Shown here: positions 19,421 to 27,276 of the stretch, one piece after another
Position numbering within the stretch: the first letter of the stretch is position 1
Layout: every line of letters begins with the position of its first letter
Assembly (NCBI GenBank): GCA_903935175.1
Contig: CAIZQQ010000223.1
Coordinates: forward strand, 1 to 63,486
Source: an uncultured Micrococcales bacterium
GTDB taxonomy: Bacteria > Actinomycetota > Actinomycetes > Actinomycetales > Microbacteriaceae
Direction of reading: 5' to 3'
Length of the DNA: 63,486 bases
Notes under the pieces: model-generated
What the model was told of the DNA's origin: nothing
The model's input: only the letters and a program-made list of their open reading frames with translations
The model's database searches: none
Translations under genes and position numbers: made by a program

Positions 19421-20425
19421 ATGGCCGCAATCTGGATGCTCCCCTCGCTTGTTCTTGGCCTCTACCTTGGTTTCTCGACAGGCATGTGGCAGCTCGCGCT
19501 GATGTCGTTTGGTTCGGCGCTAATTGCGGTGGTGGTGTCTAGGGTTCGTCGGCCTGGTTCCAGCGAAACCGCCACCGGTGGCAACTCTTTCACCAGCGTC
19601 GGCAAGAAAATCTTCTATCTCAATAAACCGTTGACTAGATGGCGATGGATGCTCTCGCCAAAGCTGCGCGCCTCGGCAAGGTCGCTTGTTGCCGAGAGCC
19701 AACGCGAGCAGAACCTGCAACTCGTGCTGCCTCGACTCTTGGGTCGAGGGTTTCGAGCATCCATGCCTGGCGAACTTTGCGCGGTGCTGGGCGAAGCGCA
19801 AGGTGCCGCGATCGAGGTAGATCTCACCACCGCCCCGCATGTGTTTGTGGTCGGGCCAACGGGTTCTGGCAAGAGTCAACTGTTGCGCATCCTCGCCAAG
19901 TCACTCACCAACCGCTATCTACCAACCGAACTACAACTCATGCTGGTCGATTTCAAAGGGGGAGGGTTGCTCGATGGTTTAGGTCTCGAGCCTTGGAAAG
20001 TGGCGAGTTTGTCTGATCTTGACGGTGACCGGTCGACTTTCTGGGTCGAGCTGCACGCCCTTTTGCAGCAGCGCGAGCGCGACCCAACGCTTTTGAAACC
20101 GAGGGTGGTCATCATCGTGGATGAACTTGCCGAAGTTTTGCGAGACCAAGCCGCCTGCGTTGCACTGACGTCGGTTGCTGCTCGTGGCCGGTCGCTTGGC
20201 GTGCATCTGGTGCTTGCCAACCAAGGCCTGTCGGGTGTGCCGAGGGATCTTCTGCTCAACCTTCGTTTGCGAATAGCACTCGCCGGAGTCGATCAGGTTG
20301 AGCTCGTTCAGTTGGGTGGCAAGGCATCGCCGCTAACGAGTGGGCAGCATCCGCTGATTGCGGCACGACTACTTCAGCACCAAGCGCCCGACCGCGATTT
20401 CAATTTTGCCGTTGGACTGGTTTGA
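19421..20425 (+). CDS. Small FtsK/SpoIIIE (EccC-like) ATPase, orphan
   Basis: 334-residue protein with two hydrophobic N-terminal segments (about 4-20 and 22-40) and a single P-loop ATPase domain: Walker A GPTGSGKS at 145-152, the DFKGGG motif at 177-182 typical of FtsK/EccC proteins, and Walker B VVIIVDELAE at 229-238. It is far smaller than FtsK (a full copy is at 51971-54610) or multi-domain EccC/EssC type VII secretion ATPases, and it lacks a gamma DNA-binding domain. No WXG100 or other ESX gene is nearby. No ribosome binding site precedes the ATG, which abuts a terminator; a later start such as 19436 is possible. Function unknown. Confidence 0.83.
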   Translation: MAAIWMLPSLVLGLYLGFSTGMWQLALMSFGSALIAVVVSRVRRPGSSETATGGNSFTSVGKKIFYLNKPLTRWRWMLSPKLRASARSLVAESQREQNLQLVLPRLLGRGFRASMPGELCAVLGEAQGAAIEVDLTTAPHVFVVGPTGSGKSQLLRILAKSLTNRYLPTELQLMLVDFKGGGLLDGLGLEPWKVASLSDLDGDRSTFWVELHALLQQRERDPTLLKPRVVIIVDELAEVLRDQAACVALTSVAARGRSLGVHLVLANQGLSGVPRDLLLNLRLRIALAGVDQVELVQLGGKASPLTSGQHPLIAARLLQHQAPDRDFNFAVGLV

Positions 20426-20429
20426 AACC

Positions 20430-21545
20430 TTAGGCCAGCACGCTCTCTAGCGAAACGCTTGAGATTCCGTGAGCTGCACCAACAGGTTCGTTCACCAATA
20501 GGCCACCGTGGGTGTTTAGACCCAGTGCCAGAGCTGCGTCTGCTTGGCAGGCTGCGGACCATCCCTTGCCTGCCAGTGCCTTTGCGTAGGGCAAGGTGGC
20601 ATTGGTTAGGGCGTAGGTAGAGGTGTGAGGCACGGCACCAGGCATGTTTGCCACGCAATAGAACACGGTGTCATGAACCGTATAGGTCGGTTCAGCATGG
20701 GTGGTGGCGTGCGAGTCGGCGAAGCATCCGCCTTGATCGATAGCGATGTCAACCAAGACTGTGCCCGGGCGCATTGCCTTGACGTGGTCGTTGGTAACCA
20801 GCTTTGGTGCCTTCGCGCCAGGAATCAGAACTGAACCAATCACAAGGTCGGCGTCGGTCACCGCCCGCTCGATTTCAAACGTGTTGCTCACGATGGTGCG
20901 AAGACGACCGGCGTAGTGGTGGTCGAGTTCACGAAGTCTTGAAATGTTGGTGTCAAGAACCGTGACTTCGGCTCCTAGGCCAACGGCCATGGCGATTGCA
21001 TTGGTTCCGGCCACGCCGCCACCCAGCACAACGACCTTGGCTGGGCGGGTGCCTGGCACACCACCGAGTAGGGTTCCGTTGCCGCCGTTGTGGCGCATGA
21101 GGGTTTGAGCTCCGACCAGAACCGACAGTCGGCCAGCAACCTCACTCATCGGTGCGAGCAGTGGCAGTTGGCGGTTCGGCAGCTGAACGGTCTCGTAGGC
21201 GATGGCCGTCACTTGGTTCTTGATCAGTTGCTCGGTGAGCTCTAGATCAGCGGCTAGGTGCAGGTAGGTAAAGAGCACGAGCCCTGGTCGAAGGTACTGG
21301 TATTCGGATTCGATTGGCTCTTTGACCTTTAGAACCAAGTCTCCTGCTGCCCAAGTACTAGCGGCATCGGGGGTAATGGTTGCGCCTGCTTTGGCATACT
21401 CTTGGTCGCTGATCGAAGAGCCTTTACCAGCACCTGCCTGAACTGAAACCTGGTGCCCGGCAGTGGTGAGTTCGTGAACACCGGCGGGGGTTATGGCAAC
21501 TCTAAATTCGTTGTTCTTTATCTCGCTAGGTACTGATACCCGCAT
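20430..21545 (-). CDS. ald: Alanine dehydrogenase
   Basis: Catalyses reversible NAD-dependent deamination of L-alanine to pyruvate and ammonium. The 371-residue protein begins [17 protein letters not shown] with the family substrate-binding segment, has KVKEP with the conserved lysine, and the NAD fold [18 protein letters not shown] (about residue 174). AAAGGAG lies 5 bases before the ATG at 21545, which decides this start over one 11 codons upstream. In this context it would regenerate pyruvate from the alanine formed by a diamine-pyruvate transaminase. It is convergent with the FtsK-like gene, only 4 bases apart. Confidence 0.96.
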   Translation of the reverse strand: MRVSVPSEIKNNEFRVAITPAGVHELTTAGHQVSVQAGAGKGSSISDQEYAKAGATITPDAASTWAAGDLVLKVKEPIESEYQYLRPGLVLFTYLHLAADLELTEQLIKNQVTAIAYETVQLPNRQLPLLAPMSEVAGRLSVLVGAQTLMRHNGGNGTLLGGVPGTRPAKVVVLGGGVAGTNAIAMAVGLGAEVTVLDTNISRLRELDHHYAGRLRTIVSNTFEIERAVTDADLVIGSVLIPGAKAPKLVTNDHVKAMRPGTVLVDIAIDQGGCFADSHATTHAEPTYTVHDTVFYCVANMPGAVPHTSTYALTNATLPYAKALAGKGWSAACQADAALALGLNTHGGLLVNEPVGAAHGISSVSLESVLA

Positions 21546-21651
21546 GATTCTCCTTTGGGCGACTCCTTCGTCGCACACAAGTTACAGCCTAGCGTTTTTA
21601 TAAGTGGTCGCGAAGGAGTAGCAGATTGGTCAAAGAAGAAAAGTAAATTTT

Positions 21652-21748
21652 GGGTACCACTATTGAAAAATGGTCCCGTTGCGCAGGTTTATGTGGCAGT
21701 ATTTTTCTGTGCGACATGCACCCCTTGTTGGTCGGGCTATGAAAGCCC
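21652..21748 (+). promoter_or_regulatory. Inverted repeats upstream of the polyamine transporter operon
   Basis: GGG(T)ACCA at 21652-21659 pairs with TGGTCCC at 21671-21677 except for one bulged base. It lies just before a weak candidate promoter, TTGCGC (21679-21684) and TATTTT (21700-21705), with a short 15-base spacer. Further down GGGCT/AGCCC (21734-21748) forms a 5-base-pair hairpin just ahead of the potD ribosome binding site. These may be an operator and an mRNA hairpin; neither matches a class I know. Confidence 0.4.
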
Positions 21749-21769
21749 ACTAGTTTAAGGAGCCGGCCA

Positions 21770-23011
21770 GTGACTAAGCCACTTCCGCAAGACCCAATGA
21801 TGCTCGAGCTGATCAAGCAGGCTCGACGTCACCAAATGACTAGACGTGCAGCCCTTGCCGGTGCAGGAGCAACTGCCGCGGCAGTTGCCTTGGCCGCATG
21901 TGCACCAGGCGGAGACACTCAGCTGACTCCAGCCACCGATGTGTCTGACTCTGAAAAGACACTCGTCTGGCACAACTGGTCGCTCTACATGGATGAGGTC
22001 GAGACCGACGGTGCCGTGACCTACCCGACCCTCGAAAAGTTCACTGCCGAGACCGGCATTGAGGTCGAGTACAAGATCGAAATTGAAGACAACGACACCT
22101 ACTACGGCAAGGTCAAAGACCAGTTGGCACAGGGTGCCGACATTGGCGCTGACGTAGCCTGCCCAACCGAGTGGATGGCCGCTCGTTGGGTCAACAACGG
22201 ATACGTTCAGAAGATGGATGCAGCGAACATCCCGAACAAAAAGAACATCGCTCCTGCATACATGGGTGCTGCGTTCGACCCAGAGCGTGACTACACAGTT
22301 CCTTACCAGGGCATCTTGGCTGGAATCACCTACAACAAAGAGGCTTTCAAAGAGGCAACCGGCAAAGACGCACCTGCTTCACTCGAAGACCTTTGGGATC
22401 CATCGCTGAAGGGTCGCGTTGGCGTTCTATCAGAAATGCGCGACACCATCGGTCTAATCTTGCTGGCAAACGGCGTTGACATTGCAGATGCAAACAGCCT
22501 CACCGAAGATGCGTACATGAACGCTATCGACTTCTTTGCTGGCAAGGTATCTGACGGTCAGATTGCTCGCATCAAGGGCAACTCATACAGCGAAGACCTA
22601 GAAAACGGCGACACCATTGCCGCTATCGCTTGGTCTGGCGACACCGTGCAGTTGAACCTAAGCGCTGGCACCGAGAAGTACGGCTTCTTCATTCCAGACT
22701 CGGGTACCACCATCTCGGCAGACCTTTTCACCGTTCCTATGGGTGCAACCCACAAGAAGAACGTTGAAGAACTGATCAACTTCTACTACGACCCAGCCAA
22801 CGCAGCGATGCTGGCCGCTTGGGTGAACTATGTAACCCCAGTAGTTGGCGCGAAAGAAGAGGCGATGAAGATCGACCCGGCTCTCGCAGAGAACCAGCTC
22901 ATTTTCCCTTCGGAAGAATTCTTGAAGAACGCCTACGGCTTCCGCTCACTGACCGGTCAAGAGGAACTTACGTTCACCAAGGCATTCCAAGAAGTATTGC
23001 TGGGTGCATAA
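21770..23011 (+). CDS. potD: Spermidine/putrescine ABC transporter substrate-binding lipoprotein
   Basis: Extracytoplasmic binding protein of the PotD/PotF class, 413 residues. The N-terminus has a twin-arginine motif (TRRAAL, residues 24-29), an Ala-rich h-region and a lipobox LAAC with Cys44, so it should be Tat-exported and lipid-anchored. The mature domain contains LVWHNWSLYMD, the AQGADIGADVACPTEWM region, and VPYQGILAGITYNKEAF, typical of polyamine binders. It starts with GTG at 21770 after an AAGGAG. It is the first gene of a potDABC operon; which polyamine is preferred cannot be read from the sequence. Confidence 0.92.
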   Translation: MTKPLPQDPMMLELIKQARRHQMTRRAALAGAGATAAAVALAACAPGGDTQLTPATDVSDSEKTLVWHNWSLYMDEVETDGAVTYPTLEKFTAETGIEVEYKIEIEDNDTYYGKVKDQLAQGADIGADVACPTEWMAARWVNNGYVQKMDAANIPNKKNIAPAYMGAAFDPERDYTVPYQGILAGITYNKEAFKEATGKDAPASLEDLWDPSLKGRVGVLSEMRDTIGLILLANGVDIADANSLTEDAYMNAIDFFAGKVSDGQIARIKGNSYSEDLENGDTIAAIAWSGDTVQLNLSAGTEKYGFFIPDSGTTISADLFTVPMGATHKKNVEELINFYYDPANAAMLAAWVNYVTPVVGAKEEAMKIDPALAENQLIFPSEEFLKNAYGFRSLTGQEELTFTKAFQEVLLGA

Positions 23012-24136
23012 GTGGCAACAGAATTTGTTGCCCGAGGTTCAAATCTAGATTTAGTAGGAATTCGAAAAGAATTTCCTGGCTTCACCGCAATTGATGACCT
23101 TGACCTTCACATTCCAGCGGGCGAGTTCTTCGCCCTTCTAGGGCCTTCGGGTTGCGGTAAAACCACAACCCTTCGCCTGGTAGCCGGTCTAGAAGAACCG
23201 ACCAGCGGCCAGATTCTCATCGGCGGCAAGGATGTCTCGCACACCAAGCCCCACGAACGCCCGGTCAACACCGTCTTTCAGTCATACGCACTCTTTCCGC
23301 ACATGTCGGTGCTCGAGAATGTTGCGTTCGGTCTGAAACAGCGCAAGATTGCCGACCCGCTCAAGCGAGCATCCGAGGCTCTTGACCTAGTTCAACTCGG
23401 TCACCTCGCCGGTCGTCGCCCTCAGCAGCTCTCGGGTGGTCAGCAGCAGCGTGTGGCACTGGCTCGCGCACTGGTAAACCGCCCGTCGCTATTGCTACTA
23501 GACGAGCCACTCGGTGCACTCGACCTCAAGCTTCGCCGCGAAATGCAGATTGAGCTCAAAGCCATTCAGATCGAAGTCGGCCTGACCTTCTTGCACGTGA
23601 CCCACGACCAAGAAGAAGCCATGGACATGGCCGACACCGTTGCCGTTATGAACAAGGGTCACATCGAGCAGATGGGTGCACCCGAGAAGCTCTACGACCG
23701 ACCAAAGACCGTTTTCGTTTCGAAATTCTTGGGTCAGTCGAACCTGTTTATTGGCAAGATTGTCGAGACCAGCGCCAACTCGCTGAGCATCGACGTAGTT
23801 GGCTACAAGATTTCTGTGCCAAAAGACCGTGCCGAAAAGCACACCGGCAAGATTGCCATCGGTGTTCGTCCAGAAAAGGCAGATCTCTTTCAGACCAAGC
23901 CGGCCGACAGTTCTAGCCAGAACTTAATTGGCCCGGGCGAGGTCAAAGACATTCGTTTTACGGGCGTCAGCAACCAATTTTTGGTGGATGTACCGAACAT
24001 CGGTCTGGTTACCGTGTTCGAGCAGAACGAGGGCAATAGCACGGTCGAATTGGGCGATCAGGTTTGGATTTCTTGGAAGGTTGAGCACTCGTTTGGGCTT
24101 GCCGACCTGCCAGCCGACACTCTCGACGAGGAGTAG
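23012..24136 (+). CDS. potA: Spermidine/putrescine ABC transporter ATP-binding protein
   Basis: ATPase of the polyamine importer, 374 residues. Walker A GPSGCGKTT at 44-52, the QQLSGGQQQRVALARAL signature (about 137), Walker B LLLLDEPLGALD and the H-loop THDQEEAMDMAD are intact; the C-terminal part is a TOBE domain (IGVRPEKADLF). GTG at 23012 immediately follows the potD stop, suggesting coupled translation. Confidence 0.95.
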   Translation: MATEFVARGSNLDLVGIRKEFPGFTAIDDLDLHIPAGEFFALLGPSGCGKTTTLRLVAGLEEPTSGQILIGGKDVSHTKPHERPVNTVFQSYALFPHMSVLENVAFGLKQRKIADPLKRASEALDLVQLGHLAGRRPQQLSGGQQQRVALARALVNRPSLLLLDEPLGALDLKLRREMQIELKAIQIEVGLTFLHVTHDQEEAMDMADTVAVMNKGHIEQMGAPEKLYDRPKTVFVSKFLGQSNLFIGKIVETSANSLSIDVVGYKISVPKDRAEKHTGKIAIGVRPEKADLFQTKPADSSSQNLIGPGEVKDIRFTGVSNQFLVDVPNIGLVTVFEQNEGNSTVELGDQVWISWKVEHSFGLADLPADTLDEE

Positions 24137-24139
24137 GCC

Positions 24140-25063
24140 ATGGCTTTCGCGGCATTTGGCCACAGTGGCGGCTCGAAGAGTGATTTCAAGACACCTCGAA
24201 AAACCTCAGTAAAAGTTGCCATGGCATTGCTCATTCCGGGCATGCTCTACCTAGGCCTTTTCTTCATCACTCCATTGGTTTCGCTCGTCGTGACCTCGCT
24301 CGAGGTGCCAGACGGTTCGGGCGAAATCGGTCGATACGCATACGGTTTTGAAATTGCCAACTACTGGACGGTCATTGAAACCTATTGGCCGCACATTGCT
24401 CGATCTTTCTTTTACGCGCTCATGGCGACCATCCTCGGCCTTCTCATTTCGTATCCGCTGGCTTACTTCATTGGCGTAAAGGCACGTCGCTGGCCGATTC
24501 TTCAGGGCCTCATGCTCACCTTGGTGATCGCACCTTTCTTCATCTCCTTCCTGCTTCGAACCTTTGCCTGGAAGCAAATGTTTGCCAACGAATCGCTGAT
24601 TGTCACCACGTTGCAGTCCTGGGGTGTTTTAGCACCTGACCAGTACCTCGTCGGCACCGATTTCATGGTCATTTTTGGACTGACCTACAACTTCATTCCG
24701 TTCATGACACTGCCGCTCTACACATCGCTCGAGCGCTTAGACATTCGCCTGCTTGAAGCTGGCTCCGACCTGTACGCCAACCCAGCCAAGGTGTTCGCAA
24801 GGGTCACGTTGCCGCTGTCGATGCCGGGCATCATCTCGGGAACCCTCATGACGTTCATCCCGATTGCGGGTGATTACGTAAACGCGAGCAGCCAATTCTT
24901 GGGATCTTCTGAAACGGCCATGATCGGTAACGTGGTCGAGGCAAACTTCTTGAGAATCAACGACTACCCGAGTGCATCCGCGCTTTCGGTGCTTTTGATG
25001 GCAGCCATCTTGGCGCTCGTCACGTTCTACGTTCGTCGAAGTGGAACGGAGGACCTACTGTGA
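24140..25063 (+). CDS. potB: Spermidine/putrescine ABC transporter permease PotB
   Basis: 307-residue inner-membrane permease with six predicted helices and the EAA-loop that contacts the ATPase (DIRLLEAGSDLYANPAKVF, about residues 202-220). It begins 3 bases after potA and its last 4 bases overlap potC. The roughly 25-residue polar N-terminus before helix 1 is usual for PotB-like subunits. Confidence 0.93.
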   Translation: MAFAAFGHSGGSKSDFKTPRKTSVKVAMALLIPGMLYLGLFFITPLVSLVVTSLEVPDGSGEIGRYAYGFEIANYWTVIETYWPHIARSFFYALMATILGLLISYPLAYFIGVKARRWPILQGLMLTLVIAPFFISFLLRTFAWKQMFANESLIVTTLQSWGVLAPDQYLVGTDFMVIFGLTYNFIPFMTLPLYTSLERLDIRLLEAGSDLYANPAKVFARVTLPLSMPGIISGTLMTFIPIAGDYVNASSQFLGSSETAMIGNVVEANFLRINDYPSASALSVLLMAAILALVTFYVRRSGTEDLL

Positions 25064-25860
25064 GATTTGCACTCGGAAAGTGGGCGCTGCCGCTCTACAC
25101 CGTGTTGGCCTTTATTTATCTACTTATTCCAATTGCCTACACCTTCGTGTTCTCGTTCAACGACAGCTTCAAGTCGAACATTTCTTGGCGCGGATTCACG
25201 TTCAATAACTGGCTAAACGTTTGTGGCGAGCCAGGTGTGTGTGATGCGTTCGGCACATCGGTGCTAATCGGCGTTGTTTCGACGGTGCTCGCCACCATAC
25301 TCGGCACCATGATTGCCATTGCGCTGGTGCGTTACGAATTCAAGGCCCGCTCGCAAGTTAGCCTGCTGCTCTTCTTGCCAATGGCTACGCCCGAAATTGT
25401 TCTCGGTGCCGGTTTGGCATCGCAGTTTTTCAACATGGGTGTAACCAAGGGTCTCGGCACCGTAATCGTGGCCCACGTCATGTTCTGTCTGTCATTTGTG
25501 GTGGTCACCGTCAAGGCTCGTGTTGCCAGCCTCGACCCAGCCCTCGAAGAAGCCGGCTCTGACCTATATGCAACCCCGGCCCAGGTTTTCCGCAAGGTAA
25601 CTTTGCCGCTACTGACCCCTGGCATCATGTCGGCTGCACTTCTAGCTTTCGCGCTGTCGTTCGATGACTTCATCATCACTAACTTCAACGCTGGCCCGGT
25701 CGACACCTTCCCGAAGTTTGTCTACACCGCTGCTGCGAAGGGCATCCCTGCTGAGGCGAACGTGATTGGTTCGGCCGTGTTCCTGGTAGCAATCATCGCC
25801 GTTGTGCTGGTGCAACTCAACTCAGCCCGCAAGCAAAAGCGCTTGCTAGCTGGCAAATAG
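25060..25860 (+). CDS. potC: Spermidine/putrescine ABC transporter permease PotC
   Basis: 266-residue second permease, six helices, with EAA-loop LDPALEEAGSDLYATPAQVF (about residues 158-177) and the conserved FALSFDDFIITNF segment in the late membrane region that is typical for PotC/PotI. GTG start overlaps the potB stop (GTGA). It is convergent with the next gene, with 6 bases between stops and no terminator visible. Confidence 0.93.
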   Translation: MRFALGKWALPLYTVLAFIYLLIPIAYTFVFSFNDSFKSNISWRGFTFNNWLNVCGEPGVCDAFGTSVLIGVVSTVLATILGTMIAIALVRYEFKARSQVSLLLFLPMATPEIVLGAGLASQFFNMGVTKGLGTVIVAHVMFCLSFVVVTVKARVASLDPALEEAGSDLYATPAQVFRKVTLPLLTPGIMSAALLAFALSFDDFIITNFNAGPVDTFPKFVYTAAAKGIPAEANVIGSAVFLVAIIAVVLVQLNSARKQKRLLAGK

Positions 25861-25866
25861 AACCCC

Positions 25867-27231
25867 TTAGGCAAACAAAGCAACAACCGCTTCGCGGAAG
25901 TGCTCGGTGTGACGCTTCACGTCTTCGATCGTGTGCGCTGGCGACATGAGTGCCATGTTGTGGAATGGCGTCATCAAAATGCCGCGGTTCAGCGCGTGTA
26001 GGTGCAAGAACTGCTGAAGTTCAAAGTCGTCTGCGTCGGCGGCCTCGCGACCGGTGCGCGGCGCGGTTTCGCGGAATGAGTATTCAGAGCGACATCCGAG
26101 CTGAGACACCTGCCAAGGCACGTTGTATTCGTCGATGATCGCCTGCACGTCTGTGGTCCAGACGTCGCACAACGCCTCCATACGCTCGAAAGCCTCTGGG
26201 GTCAGAACCTGGGTCAGCGTGGCGGCTACGGCGGCCATAGAGAGCGCGTTTCCGGCGAGGGTTCCGCCGACACCACCAACGTCGATGTGCTCGAGGTGGA
26301 TGCTGTCTGAAACTCGCTTGGTGAGTTCTTCACTCATGCCAAAAGCGCCGGCTGGGATGCCCGCACCAATGGTCTTACCCAAAACAACTGCATCGGGGTG
26401 AAGGTGGCGACGCGCGGTCATGCCACCGACTCCCTCAGAGAGCGTGTGGGTTTCGTCGTGAATCAAGATGACGCCGTACTTGGTGGCCAGCTCGCGAAGC
26501 CCTTCGAGGTAGCCAGGCTCTGGCAAAACAATTCCGATGTTGGTCATGGCTGGCTCAATCAGGGCTGCGGCAACGTCTCCGGTAGCGAATGCTCGCTCAG
26601 CAGCATCCAAGTCGTTGAACGGAACCACGATGGTGGTCTCGGCTGGGTCAACCTGAGGGCCGATGTTGTTTTGACGCGAGACGGTGTTGCCGTTGTCGTC
26701 AAGGTTTGCAAAAGTCTCGTCAACAGTGCCGTGGTAGCAGTAATCGTGCACCAAAATCTTCGAGCGACCGGTCACGTGACGGGCGTAGCGCAAAATGTGG
26801 CGGTTGGCGTCGGTTGCGGTGAGTGTGAACTGCCACTTCGGCACTCCAAAGCGCTCGGCGAGGGTGGCGGCGGCAACGGTTGCGTCATCGGTTGGCAGCA
26901 TGAATGTAATGCCTTGGGCTAGCTGTTTGGCGATCGCGGCGACGGATGCGTCGGGGGAGTGCCCGACCATTGCGCCCGTGTCACCGAGACAGAAGTCGAC
27001 GTATTCGATGCCGTCGACGTCGGTGAAGCGCGAACCCTTGGCGTGGGCGACATAGACCGGATATCCGCCAGGCCACTTCGCCATCCAAGACATCGGCACG
27101 CCGCCCATCATCGGCCCGAGTGCCTTTTGGTGACGAGTGAAAGAGCCAGGATGCTTCGCCTTGAAGGTCTCGACCTCCTTAGCGAACAGTGCTGCTAGCT
27201 TGGTGCGATCTGCGTATGGCAAAGGAATCAC
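25867..27231 (-). CDS. Class III transaminase resembling glutamate-1-semialdehyde aminotransferase, substrate unknown
   Basis: 454-residue PLP enzyme. The Schiff-base lysine is in VVLGKTIGAGIPAGAFG, which is the GSA-aminotransferase-like form, and the aspartate in ILIHDETHTLS. The phosphate-binding segment TATDANRHILRYARHVTG differs from the usual STGSEA of GSA aminotransferase, and the DYCYHGTVDE segment precedes it. It shares orientation and probably a transcript with gabT, 45 bases upstream. A role in polyamine or amino-acid breakdown is more likely than haem synthesis, but the substrate cannot be assigned. GTG at 27231 has no clear ribosome binding site. Confidence 0.8.
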   Translation of the reverse strand: MIPLPYADRTKLAALFAKEVETFKAKHPGSFTRHQKALGPMMGGVPMSWMAKWPGGYPVYVAHAKGSRFTDVDGIEYVDFCLGDTGAMVGHSPDASVAAIAKQLAQGITFMLPTDDATVAAATLAERFGVPKWQFTLTATDANRHILRYARHVTGRSKILVHDYCYHGTVDETFANLDDNGNTVSRQNNIGPQVDPAETTIVVPFNDLDAAERAFATGDVAAALIEPAMTNIGIVLPEPGYLEGLRELATKYGVILIHDETHTLSEGVGGMTARRHLHPDAVVLGKTIGAGIPAGAFGMSEELTKRVSDSIHLEHIDVGGVGGTLAGNALSMAAVAATLTQVLTPEAFERMEALCDVWTTDVQAIIDEYNVPWQVSQLGCRSEYSFRETAPRTGREAADADDFELQQFLHLHALNRGILMTPFHNMALMSPAHTIEDVKRHTEHFREAVVALFA

Positions 27232-27276
27232 CCTTGATTCTTGAGTTGAGTTTTGTTGTGGGGTTTGGTGGGGCGA

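Noticed and set aside
26398-26922. Long plus-strand frames opposite the class III transaminases (also 27787-28287)
   Set aside because: They are the reverse complement of clearly conserved enzymes and show no protein family features.
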